64,000 nt of DNA from Hermatobates lingyangjiaoensis (Eukaryota; Arthropoda; Insecta; Hemiptera; Hermatobatidae). This document shows, one piece after another, positions 1 through 12,000 of the stretch (positions within the stretch are counted from its first letter, which is position 1; every line of letters begins with the position of its first letter). Made by a program: the position numbers and the translations under genes. The DNA lies in contig JAPFBL010000034.1 in assembly GCA_026182355.1 (NCBI GenBank), forward strand, positions 124,001-188,000. Reading direction: 5' to 3'. Below the pieces are notes generated by a model. That model had not been told where the DNA came from, ran no database searches, and saw only the letters and a program-made list of their open reading frames with translations.

Positions 1-324
1 AGTTTCATTGTGATCCGTTAAACTTGGCTTGTATGGCTCTAACAAGCTTATAGCCAGAGATTTTTTATTGAAAAAAAAATTCCTGTTGTTTTAAAAATCT
101 GGGGATATTTTTTCGTTTGTAGCTTTTATAGCCTTAAAGATATGCCAAAATTCAAGACTCTAGAATTAGTAGTTTAGGAGAAAAAAATGTAGTCTAAAAC
201 AGATTTTGGGCAAAAATGGTGACTTTCTCATCATGCATAATTGCTCCCAAACAATTGCTCCCTCATGTACACTAAGAGGCCTATTTGTGTGTAAAATATC
301 AATTTGATCCTTCAAAGATCCTGG
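1..324. repeat. old unclassified dispersed repeat, left part
   Basis: AT-rich non-coding sequence interrupted by the LINE copy at 325-1132. Joining it to 1146-1290 gives one continuous old repeat whose right part has a CA-rich run followed by a GACAG-type stretch, a style common in degraded invertebrate retroposons. I see no open reading frame and cannot name the family. Confidence 0.3.
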
Positions 325-1132
325 GGTAGTAATTGAGTGATTAAGCGCCTCTAATTGTCTCTAACACTCAAACCCGACTTTCGGCCTTCACGAGGCTACC
401 CTGTTAACCTGCTATATGCAGGGACAAACGAAAGAGGAGGAGAAGGTGACCAAGCTGGACCTGACCACCTTCGTTTCACATCCTTCCTAATCCCCAAATC
501 CCCTCCTTTTATCTCAGCCCCAATCTAAGGTGTTATGCGATCCGTGCCGAAAGATGGATGATACAGGGTTACTGTATTATGAACGGAGCCTCAAGGGTAC
601 CAGGCGACCCCCTTGAGTAAATAGCCTTACTCCGGTATGCGGTGCTCTGCCGGAGCGGACAAATACCACCGATTGAGATACAGGGATTTTCCCCTGTATG
701 ACTCCCCCGGAAGCGCAGAGGGTCTAAAAGCTCTAACTGGTGGGAGTCAACCTCCCACATGTGCACCTAAGGACCCAAGAAGACCCTCCCGATGAAGAAG
801 AAAGGAAGTTGATTTTTCCCGAAACGTAGGGATCCTGAATGGACATTATCAATGATGGTTTGGGCAGATTCTGCAAAGAAGAGGAAGAAACACCGTTGCA
901 TCTACTGACTGACTGTAAAGCAACTTTGCTACACAGAGGTAGGTGCTTAGGGACAGAACAAACCATAGAAAAAACTTGTACCGCTGGAACCAGCAAAAGT
1001 GCCGAGTTTCTTGGAGGCTTTGGAGCTAATTGTTGGTGTACTTTAGTACAGCAGAGGGGAAGTACAATAGTTTATTTTAAAAAACGCAGTGCTATAGTCA
1101 CCCTCAAATAATAATAATAATAATAATAATAA
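325..1132 (+). mobile_element. short I-type LINE derivative with (TAA)n tail
   Basis: The 808-bp insertion is bounded by a 13-bp direct repeat, TCAAAGATCCTGG, at 312-324 and 1133-1145, a target-site duplication typical of LINE-type target-primed insertion. The left half is GC-richer than its surroundings and non-coding. From about 839 the + frame reads a Cys/Glu-rich stretch (FCKEEEETPLHLLTDC), resembling the zinc-knuckle tail that follows the RNase H region of I/R1-type LINE ORF2. The 3' end is an (AAT/TAA)n tail, as in I elements. RT and endonuclease are absent, so this is a 5'-UTR-like segment joined to a 3' end, probably internally deleted. Mobility would depend on a full-length relative. 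Confidence 0.65.
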
Positions 1133-1145
1133 TCAAAGATCCTGG

Positions 1146-1320
1146 ACCGTAGCGTGGCCACAAACTTTGGAAACATACTCACCCACACACACACAGACAG
1201 ATATCATCAAAAAAACTTCATAAAACGACTTTTTGGATCTCAAAACATGTAATCCGTCAAAATCTCGAGATCAAATTTTTTTACAATCACTATACTTTAC
1301 TTATAGTAAAGTAAACAAGT
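1146..1320. repeat. old unclassified dispersed repeat, right part
   Basis: This continues the repeat broken by the LINE insertion. It has a short CA run, then a GACAG stretch and a weak palindrome around CTTTACTTATAGTAAAG. It is non-coding. Confidence 0.3.
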
Positions 1321-1599
1321 AATAAAAAATATATATATAGTTTCTAAAAATAGTAATTTCTTTTTTTTAATAGTTAGAAGAAACAATAATAAATAAATAA
1401 TCGAAACAAGGAAACAAAAAAGAAATAAAAAAAAACATTAAGCTAGTAGATTAGAATCAACAATCCGGTCATAGCTCATGTCCAAAGACACATAACAAAG
1501 ATCACCCACGGGTCCAATTTGCCCAACTATGCCTTGAATTAAAAATTCATCTACCCTCTATAGTCCATGACTTATAATGATGAGTTTTTCAAAATGATA

Positions 1600-2500
1600 T
1601 TTAATGAGGCTACTAAGTTTCTTTCGACACCAGACTAGATAAATATCAATTCCTTGGAATCTTCCCATTTTATGGAGTGATTGTTTAACTTAACATGTTT
1701 AAACAAAGCACTTGACTCTTCTTGCCTCCGAATAAAATGATTAATTTTTTCAACACCGTTATACGTGCGTTACGTCCATTGATTTCACTTAAGAAGTTAA
1801 AAGCAATAATAATTTGCCTTTATTAGATTTATATTTACATCGTTGTGAGCACAATCTTAAATACAGTATCTATAGAAAACCTATCACGTTCCTTCTTATG
1901 TTCATTTTTTGTTTTCTCATCCTTCTAATTTTAAAAAAGCGGTGTTCTGAAATAAGTTCTTAAGAGCAATCAAATTGTGTTGTGAAGAGTTCCTCCACGA
2001 AGAAATTGAACATATATATCAAATAGCCTCATCTTTAATGTGTACTAAAACTCTAATTGATAATGTGTTGAAAAAAAAACTAAAGAATCCTTGAGAACCA
2101 GAATTGAGGAGGAACCCTTCTCGAATAGAAATCTATTGGTTGTGCCCTTTAGTCAACCTCTAAAAACATTCCAGTAATTTTGGAAAAAATGGATATCCTA
2201 GTTGTTTTCAGTAGTAGTAAATTATTAAACAGACTTGTCAATAATTGTGAGAGGAAAGAAAGGGAATTTTGTGTTTATAGGATTCCTTGTGCAGGTTGTG
2301 ATGTCCAACCGGAGAGGTTGAACAAACGGGCAAAAGTTTACTTACAAGAGTGAAGGAAGCAACATAAATATTTTATTAGGAGGCAAGAAGACTCAAGTGC
2401 TTTGTTTAAACATGTTAAATTAAACAATTACTCAATAAAATGGGAAGATTCTAAAGAAATTCTGATTTTTTGTCATAAGAAGAAGATCACAAGGTCGAAA
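1600..2500. pseudogene. inverted pair of decayed Penelope-like GIY-YIG fragments
   Basis: On the + strand at about 2210-2300 the frame reads LLNRLVNN followed by CVYRIPCAGC, the start of a GIY-YIG endonuclease of a Penelope-like element. After a frameshift, about 2370-2470 reads a second conserved block (SALFKHVKLNNYSIKWEDSK). The same second block lies on the - strand at about 1670-1745, so two copies face each other. The closest relative in this window is the - strand remnant at 62144-62683, which shares LLNRLVNN and CVYRIPC. Multiple frameshifts and stops mean neither copy can be expressed. Confidence 0.6.
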
Positions 2501-2759
2501 TATTGAAATAAGTTTTGTAGTTGTTTCTTTTAATCATTTGATAAGGTGCCCTAACGGACTGTTTCATGTTTTGAATTTATGTATGATTGACTTTCTCTTC
2601 TCATGGTCCACGTTTTTTTCTGAGGACGACCGTTAAATGGGTAGAACTATTGAAAGTAACTCCTTGTGTCTAGTTTGCATTCGTGTTTTTTTCTTCTGTT
2701 TTCAGAGTATAGGTGCAGCTAAGCCACAACGGAAATGTAACTAGAATAGCTAAAGAAGA

Positions 2760-4450
2760 AGAAAATCACTAAATAAATATGAACTAGAGTATATAAGAAT
2801 CAAGCAGAATAAAATGGATTACAAAATTAATAATTATTTTAAAAAAATAGGAATTAACATATAAATATAAAATATATCTAGAAAATGATGTAAAATAAAT
2901 TACCTCTTCAAGCTAACCTGAACAGTACGAGCGTGATCTTATAAGCCAAATGTAAAAACATTAAATATCATAGTAATAATCAAGAATAATAGCCTGAGAA
3001 GGAACAAACATTACGTTAGAAGGGCAGAATTAGTACTTATATTATTTTTTATATTATTATAGAAGCTTATTTTTTATTTTGGGTGTTTTTTTATGATATA
3101 TTTATGAGGAAAAAAGATTCCTTTATTGATTTTTAAACTTTGACTATTTTAATCGTTTTAAATAAAAAAATAACATATTTAAGTAATTTCTTGTGTGTGC
3201 GAAAATTATTGTTTCAACCTTTCAAAAAAACAAAGGAAAGCAACATAATACATTTCTTAGTAATGAAATGAAAAGCTTAGTTTTTGTCTCGACAGATGAT
3301 TTCAGTAAAAAAGTTTGGAACTTTATATTTAACAAGAAATGGAATCACATAAACTACATGGGGACCATGTTTCACTTATTCAAGTGCATATCTTTTTTTT
3401 TCTTTTTGTTAAAAACCGAAAGGCTTAACAGTTATGACAAAGGAATTAGAGGTATATTAAAGACATACATTTTTTTGTCAGTACTTTTAATTTAAGTATG
3501 TACAAATCTTACTTGACGTTATAGTTAGTCAAAATAAGATTATTGTATATAATTAGTTATAAGATATATTCAGGTTAGTGACAAATGTGTCATCTGTAAA
3601 GGAACACATTTTGAATATACGGTCCTGATGCACGGTTACTGTGTTGGGAGAAAAAAAAGACACATTTTACTAATAGTAAAATTCATTTAAAATATCGGTA
3701 AACATTTAACATTACAAAAATTGTGTTTTGAAGATGACCAAACTTCTTGAACAAAAATGAAATCATTTTAAACATATTAAAGTAGTGTCTACTGGAAATA
3801 ATGGTATTTCTCCGTTGAACGCGTTGCTTCACACATATTTCGACCTTGGTGCCAATTGAATTCTGTAGCACGAAGGTGTTACATTACATAACAATGTTAG
3901 TATTGGAACACTAAAAAAGTTGCGAATAACTGTCAAAAAAAAAAGACATGTTTGAAAGCATTAAGAATAATATGAGTAGTGTTTGGGTGAGGTTTTCATT
4001 GACCAGGTAAACATGCCACTACTGTGTTAAGTAGTTATCTTAACTTAGTAGTTAAGTAGCCCCGAAAATACCGAACTGGATTGAATCAGTCCTTATTTTG
4101 TTAAAGTTAGGTTAATTTAAAGTAAAGATTTTTGGAATATTAACAGTCAATCACCCTACATCACTGTTTCTCCATATAACTAGCCAACATGAACTATAGC
4201 AAATTACTAATAAACCCACGGAAATAGTCCTTTTTTTACCGATAAACAGTCGCAATACTTTTCAATAATTTTCAGTTGAAAAACAGCTCACTAACACTTG
4301 AATCCAGAAATATTAGTGGTACCCTTATGTAAATGTTACTAATAAGTTTTGTTACTACTGTATTACTCTTGAAAACAGAAAATTTTCAAGTATAAGAAGA
4401 ATATTCCTTAGGAAAAAAGTATTTATCATTTTAACCAACCAACCGTCGTC
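2760..4450. other. AT-rich stretch with no supported gene
   Basis: I see only AT-rich unique-looking sequence and short chance ORFs with no recognisable domain. Around 2590-2700 there is a weak resemblance to the CTGAGGACGACCG repeat family seen at 50.2 kb. Confidence 0.4.
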
Positions 4451-4572
4451 GCTTCACAAGTGTGCTTGGTGTCCCTATCTCAACTCTCTTGATGACGGTT
4501 CAACCGAAAATTAGAGACAGTAAGTGTGTTGGTTCCTTAGTTCTGTGTTTGTGATTCACCGTGAAACGAGTA
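4450..4572 (+). repeat. solo hammerhead-type repeat, family C
   Basis: This is a single copy of the family C repeat that recurs at 32.3, 32.9, 61.7 and 61.9 kb. The core at about 4485-4517 reads TTGATGA, a CGG...CCG hairpin, then GAAAATTA and GAGAC. The first C of the usual CUGAUGA is T here, so this copy is probably inactive. It has no inverted partner and no adjacent (TA)n, unlike most others. Confidence 0.5.
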
Positions 4573-5882
4573 TTTATCATTTGTAATATCTTGTTCAATT
4601 ATAGAGAGGATAATGTTTTGTTAAATGTGGAGTTTTCAGTAAATGATCCCAGTTATAAAAATAGACAAAGTACTATGAAGAAATTCTTTATAAAATGTGT
4701 TTAAAATCTTCTTACTTCTACCGATATGTAAACAAAAAACTTTCTTTAAATGCAAATCTGTAGATACACATTCGAGGTGATTACTTAACTAAGATCTTTT
4801 TGTAACATAGGAGATGAATAATGTCAACAGATTCAAACAATGGGACAGTCATAAGACCTATTGTTACTATTAACGTTTAATTGTTTAATAAGGTTTTTCT
4901 TAAATGTTATTATACAGAATTTAAAGATAAAGTTCTAATGACATTTTGTTTTCAGTGTGTAAGTTACATCAGGAAGTCAATAAAGTGACATATGCCAATA
5001 ATTGTGTTAATAGGTCTAATTAGAGACACTCTAAATCATTGAACTATCCCAGCCTATGAATTTTATAATAAATTATTCACTTTCTGGGAATCACTTTGTT
5101 TCTGTATATATTTATTACTGCTGTTTTTTCGTTAAATAAAACATAGTTAACTTTTTCACTGAGTAATAAGACTTTTTTGAGTAATTCTTATTTCTTCCGG
5201 AGAACTTCTTTTTTTTAAACTTTTAGTATTAATATACGAGTTGTTATAGTTTTTCTTTTTTCTATTTTTTTCAGTGAATAAGATTATCTATGCAATTTCA
5301 AGTTAGATTGCAGGAACAAAAATTTATTCAAAAGCCTTCGTTATTTCTATTAATTTTAAATTGTAAAAGAATGAAATTTCATTTTAAGTTGATACCTAAT
5401 TAAAAAATTCGCTTTAACAGATATATAATTATTATATTTTCTGGCAATAATACTTGTTAAATCGTTATATTATCCAACTGATAATTTAACGATTTACAGG
5501 TCTTGCCTTAGATGCAACAGTGGAATTAAGTGACATTGAATTACTGTTGTACTGCGGTCATATTTCAAATGTCAAAATGGCTGCTTGACACAATAGTAGA
5601 ATGGAATAGTTAAACAATATATAGTGAAAATTAAAATGTTTAGTGCCTTATCTTATAATGTAATTGTAAGATACGACGAATTTGTACTGTTAAAATTGTG
5701 TTACATTTAAGCAGGCTGTCACTATATTGTTGGTGAGAATAAGTTTATTGGTATTTTAGTATTTTAATTTCTAAATTCCAGTATTTAGAATTGAAGTATT
5801 TATCAAAATTCGGAATTTAAAGTGTAAATAATTTGATACTAGTGACGCTATAAATTTGTTACAGTTATTCGTTTCTTCTCAG
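4573..5882. other. upstream region of the TMEM268-like gene
   Basis: AT-rich non-coding sequence. A good acceptor (pyrimidine tract ending TTCTCAG at 5882) lies directly before the first coding ATG at 5888. At least one untranslated 5' exon and the promoter are therefore expected in this stretch or further left. I could not locate the cap site. Confidence 0.35.
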
Positions 5883-5887
5883 TTACC

Positions 5888-6011
5888 ATGAACACACTAG
5901 CTGAGAAACCAGATAGTCCTAAAAAGTGGGTTCAGTTTGAAGAAGAAGAAGTTAAAAGTGATGGAGAAGTCGTAGAAGAGAATAAAAATGAGAGCCCTAT
6001 TAAACAAAATG
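5888..6011 (+). CDS. TMEM268: TMEM268-like, coding exon 1
   Basis: It starts at ATG 5888, six bases after a TTCTCAG acceptor, and encodes an acidic N-terminus with the run FEEEEVK. It ends in phase 1 before the donor GGTAAGT. The N-terminus is poorly conserved in this family, so the start rests on the ATG, the open frame and the phase match to exon 2. Confidence 0.75.
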
Positions 6012-9000
6012 GTAAGTAATGAGGGGAGTTTAGATTTCTTTCATGCTCATAAAGTAGGTGTGTCCATAGTGCATTGTGCTGTTTACATATTTTTAACTAT
6101 TAACTAATCTGCCTTACTTTCTATAATAGCTTTTAGGTTTGTCTTAGTTACGTTTGTGAAAGCTAAGGGTTATACAATTGATATTCAAATTTTCAATGCC
6201 GAGAAATTTAAATTAGTATTGGTGGTGATAACTTATCAGAAAGAGAACTTGATATTTTTTTTAGTTCCATACATTTTTTGTTACGTATGATAATGGGGTT
6301 GGACTACTACAGGAGCAATGAAGTTTGAACAAAATAGTATTTTATGGTATTATTAATTTTATTTCGTAGTTGCTAATATGGTAACTAATTCTGTTCCAAT
6401 GATTGCAGAATTTTGACAAAATGTGCTCACTGTTTAGAAAATCAGGTGAATTTTAATATTCATGATTTGAAAAAACTGACTAAATATTAGTGGAAAAAAT
6501 ATATGTGTGATATAATGAGACTAATATAATAGAAATTTAATAATTTGTTACAACATAATATAATAGATTTGAACCTTCAGATTACTAACTTCATGTATCA
6601 CCCCAAAACGTGTTTCAGAATTGTTATAATAAGATTATAATATCAATCCTGATATGTCTTTGTTTGTTGCAAAGTTAAAATTTTATGCTTTTATAGAGTA
6701 TCAGTGAAAACTATTTATAAGTATTTGAAATGCGAATTGTTTGTTGTATCATGTACTTCCGACGTTTTATTTTTGATATTTTTTTTAATTGCCCGATTTC
6801 ATTTCCACCTGCCCGTTTTTCACTTATGCCTTTTATATCTAGTTACGTTATAATCTTCAATATATTTCGAAATATTTATGTTCATAAATTTGACTATCAT
6901 TGTTTATTTTTATCATTGTTAGGGGCCTCAAATAAAGAGCAGGACACTGCTGCAGTCATACCTACAGAGTCTGTCGAGATAAAACCAGAACGTAGTATGA
7001 ACAGGTCCTTCACAGCGGGGGACACCGTGGTCGATGTAGATCTACATGATTCTGCCAATGGTAGTACTTCAGTTTCAGCAAGTAACATCAGACAAGGCTT
7101 CAGTGAGTGTTTCTTTTAGTCATTCATTAACTGATATTCACATTTTTTTGTTTCAAATATTTCTCACTTATAATGTTGCTTACTGTATGATTTCTGAATT
7201 TGTCATAATTTGAGTACTGCTTCCTTTAATACTACTACCATCTTTTTCCGAAAATAAGTCCTAGCGTGATTTTCGGGACGTTTTGGACTATAAGCCCTCC
7301 CGTGAAAATAGGCCCTAGTTAAGATAATCTGAAAAATATAATTCGTTAAAAAATTGCTATTGAATGCAGTAGGTATCTCTAGCTGTTGTAATATTTCAGA
7401 GAATTCTTTGGGAAAAAATATTCCAAGAAATTCCTTGTTTACCTCTAAAATCCGTTTCAAGGAGGCTACTTAGACAAGAAGTATTAATTTAACCTCAGCT
7501 ATATTGCAAGACATGAGAGATTCAGACCAACGATTCTACAGGAAATAGATTTTGGAGGAAAATAAGAACGTAAATCAAAATTTTGATAATTTATGTCGAT
7601 GCTCTAGAAAGTGGCATGACTGTAATAGAATAAATTTAAATTTCTGTATAAAAATAAATATTAAACAAAAATATGTAAATCTACTTAATGTATTTGAAGC
7701 CCTCCCCCGAAAACAAGCCCTAGCACGGATTTTGACCTAAAAATAAAGCAAGACAGTGTCTTATTTTCAGAAAAAGACGGTAATATGGTATAACGTCAAC
7801 CCGTTCTACGTACCTATATAATTGTTAAAAAGATTTCACATAAACCACGTGAAATAACAATCAATGATCAAACCACAATAAGAAATGGGAAAACAAGACC
7901 AAGATCTGTCAACCGTAACAAGCGGTCTTCGTCAGAGTTGGGTTTTTGACTCTGACGAAGACCGCTTGTTACGGTTGAAAGATTTTAGTCTTGTTTTCCC
8001 ATTTCTTATTGTGGTTTGATCATTGAACTATATAATTGTGTAAAAGTCGGAACTGTTTCAATTATTGTTTCAACACAAAGACACAGTATTGTTTTTTACA
8101 TAGATATTACGTTTGTGGGACTGTAGTTCTACCTGGATTTGTAAGTAATAAAGAAGTGGTATTTGTTATTTGCAACTTGACACATATCTGTCCATGTTAA
8201 CAGACTACTTTTGAAGCAGTTCGTTCAAGCGGTTCTGATTTCTTTATTGTAATCCTTATATTTCACCCTGAAATACAAACACATTTCTTAGGCGTTGTAA
8301 GACTTCATTATTATGGAGTTTTATGTTTGGAACCTGAACCAAACACAGTGAAACATTCTTAAAGTATGGTTCCCAATACAGCATAATGCTTAACATGTAA
8401 CTTTTGACCTATTGACTGTGAAATACTAAGTTCTTCGCTTTATATGTGAATAATATGAAAAATCCCAATTTATTTTTTGCAAAAAAAAAACGGGGTTGAT
8501 TTTGATTCATTATATACGGTGTTTATTTATTTTCCCTGCATTAAAATTTGGCAAACATATATAAAGTTCGTCATAAATAAGATTGTTGAAGTATTTTTCC
8601 GTTCAAATTAAATGATAGCCGGGGAAAACTGTCTTTACATTGTTTCGAATCTATTTGAGTGAGCAAAGGTTTTGAAATCAAAGTTTGTGAATAGAAGGCT
8701 GATAAAGGAATGATAATCTGTTACAAAGTTGATAAGTAAACAATGTGGTTTGCTTGTAGTCTAGCTAAATTGAACAAATTAATATTTAACTATGAAGAGG
8801 TGTTCCTTTCTAGAAGAATGATTATCAGAAAGCATTATTAAACAGGTAAATTTCGGAATAAAATTGATAAATTGATATTATATCAATTCTATTTAAAAAT
8901 AGGATAGATTGATAAATCGGGCAGTATACATAAATATTTGTCAATAAATATTGCAATGTAACCATTAGTCATACTTAATAAAAAAATTTGTCCAACAAGC

Positions 9001-12000
9001 TCTGGTGAATGTAGTTACCCTATCTGGAAGAATCTATTTTACTTTTTAAATATGAAACAGTTTCCTTGGAGAATTTAAAAAAAGTATGTCACCAAGCAAA
9101 AGTGCTTTATGTTAAAACTAACATGCATATTGTTAGAGCCACAGAGGTTAGTAAATAAGATATCATTATTAACTGTCATACCTCGTCTATCGCTGCTGAA
9201 GTCGTCCGACCGGTTTCGCAATAGCTGCATCATCAATGGGACTATCCCATTAGCCTCATTGATGATGCAGCCATTGCGAAACCGGTCGGGCGACTTCACC
9301 AGCGATAGACGAGGTATGACGGTTCATAATGATATCTTAAAACTAACAACGCGTTTCGAACACCTAGTGTTCTTCATCAGGTTTAAAGAACATACATATC
9401 TATGAGTTTTAATGACACAAGAATGAATTACATGAAAATTGAATACAATTAACTGAGTGCTGAATAGCACTTTTAACAGGGGAAAGTGACTTAAATGAAC
9501 CTTAATAAAACGTGAACCAATTTATAAGTAACAGAGACTTTTTAATAACACCCTTAACACCATTCAATTTGTATTACATTTTTAAGTAATTCATTCTTAT
9601 GCTATTAAGGCTCATAAATATATTTTATTAGATTTAAACATGATCAAGAACACTAAGTGTTCTATACGTGTTGTTAGTTTTAACATAGAGCTCTTTTGTG
9701 TAGAGACGTAGTTTTTTTTTAAATTTCCTTCATGAATAAGATATCACACTAAAGCAGATTACACAAGTAATGAGTTAAAATTTAAGTAGAGATAATTTAA
9801 ATACTTTGTCTCTTAGCTGCTATGCAGGTTGTATTATGCTTACATTTTAAACTCTATTCCCGGTAAATTTTCTCCATTTGGCTGGTTTCGGAAGGTGCCT
9901 AGTATAGAACATTTAGGCTGATTATATTATATTCTAGTAATAGTGTTAGGTGTGGTCCAATAGACAGCATGATTTTCGCCACTACTATAGATTATAGGTT
10001 CGAATGTTGGTTATGAGTCTAGATTTTTAATGTGGAAAATGCAAAATTTTAGCCTGTGCCCTGGAAGTGGATGTATTACAGAAAGTTCTCGAGCTTGTTC
10101 TATATTATGTACTTGTAAAAATCTGCTTCGAAACTGGAGTAAGGTAAAATTTGGGACTTCCGTTCTAGAACCAACCTGGTAGTGTGTCCACTCACAATTA
10201 AATTATTGTAACTGTTGGGAAAAAAACATTTTCTAATAATATATCTAACAACAATTGTGATTATTTTCTCCTAAACAGAAAATAAAATAGTTATTCATTC
10301 AATGATAATAGCATAAGTTATTGTTATGTTCTGAGGTAAAATGGATAAACAAACAAAAGTCTCCACTCAAATGAAGTTTTATTCAACAACAACGCGTTTC
10401 GAACACTTTGTGTTCATCATCAGAAAGACACCAATGATGTGGTGCTGAAGGTTGGTCTAGTGAACAACTCCATTTGTGTGGAGACTTTTGTTTGTTTATC
10501 CATTTTACCTCAGAATGAGTAAATACCACACAATTACGGATTGCACAACTAATGATATTATTATGTTGTGACAACTTTAATTAATCCGAACCGTTAGCGT
10601 TAATTATACAATAATTGAAAACATGAAACAGTCCTTTAAAGAACTGTTTCTTGGTTTGAAATTCAATTAATTGATTTGATTCATGTTTGGGTAGTTATTT
10701 TCAGAATAATTTGCATCCGGAATTAGTAGTTTTATATGAAAGAATATCTGAAATGTTTTGTTTCAATTTTATAAGAGCTATTCATTTCATTGATGGAAAA
10801 GTTCTTTTGGTTTCTCATATACCATTTATTAGATATTCTTTATTTACTTATTTGACTTCTTAAATTTTGCAAGACTTGTTAAATTTGTGTTAAAAGGTAT
10901 AAAGCATAGGTTATATTACATATATGAATGTAAGGCTGTATTTTTTTTTTTATATAAAACTGTTGATGACATTATCTTATTTGGTTGTAGAAGACCCCTA
11001 AATATATTCCTATTATTTTACTTAGGCTGATCATCATTTAATTATTAAAGTGATAACTTTCAATGTTTTCTTTATTTCTCCTTAAATCAAAAGGAAATTA
11101 ACTGGAATTCAAAATATCATTGACAAATGTCTCAGAACACTAACAACCCTATTATGTGTGATGTGAGAAGCTGTAACATGAATATCATTAATTCATGTTA
11201 TTAATATTATTATTGACATAATTATTATTATAAGGTAAAAAGCTAATGAAACAGTCTCCACATATAAAAATTTAATCATATATAAACAACGCGTTTCGAA
11301 CACGTAGTATTGAAGAAGACACTATATGTTCGAAACGCGTTGTTTATACGATTAAATTTTGTATGTGGAGACTGTTTCATTAGCTTTTTACCCTACAATT
11401 AGTAAATACCGTATAATAACTGATTGCACTACGTTACAAATAATTAATATTATAATCTCTAGCAATCAATATAATAATTATTATTATCATGAATAATATT
11501 TTTCTCTATACTTTGCAGGTCAGTCATTAATATTAATTAGTTAAATTAGTTTTAATTGACGTAATCAGTAATGTTTCCACTATTATTGATTATTATCAAT
11601 AAACACACTTAGACATACAGTCAAATATATTAATAATAAGTGTCACTGAAAAATATATATTTTATATTGTTTTAATTATTCAAGTTGAAATGCTATATTA
11701 TAAATTTGGAAACACACTGTAATATTTATCTGTACATTAGAATTAGGTTGTTGTTGTTTTTTTACATTGCAATGATTTTATTGTAGCATTTTGTTTGTTA
11801 TTACAGTTAACATAATATTTCTAAGTGTGTATACTCTGTTAATGTCTGCCAGGAAATAATTTTGTTTGTTTTATGCAGCTAACGGGGATATTATAGTTAC
11901 TCTCCTACCAGTAAATACTAAGTTCCCCTGGATAACTCCAGCACAATTCCGTCCAGAACTTGTTCCTGAAGAACTCATGGCTCAAGGATTAACGGTAAAT

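Larger units (their letters stand above)
9098..9705. mobile_element. non-autonomous element with inverted ends, hammerhead core and nested palindrome
   Basis: The ends are inverted (AAAGTGCTTTATGTTAAAAC at the left against GTTTTAACATAGAGCTCTTT at the right). Inside, on the - strand at 9347-9382, is a canonical CTGATGA, a GAACAC...GTGTTC hairpin and GAAACGCGTT. The left part is interrupted by a separate palindrome at 9159-9336. Sequence near 36.1 kb resembles the left end. No coding capacity. Confidence 0.55.

Noticed and set aside
6730..6922. Open frame upstream of TMEM268-like exon 2
   Set aside because: A splice acceptor at 6922 and the phase match with exon 1 show that this is intron that happens to be open.
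9075..9405. Two overlapping ORFs on opposite strands with similar peptides
   Set aside because: Both are read from the two arms of the 178-bp palindrome.
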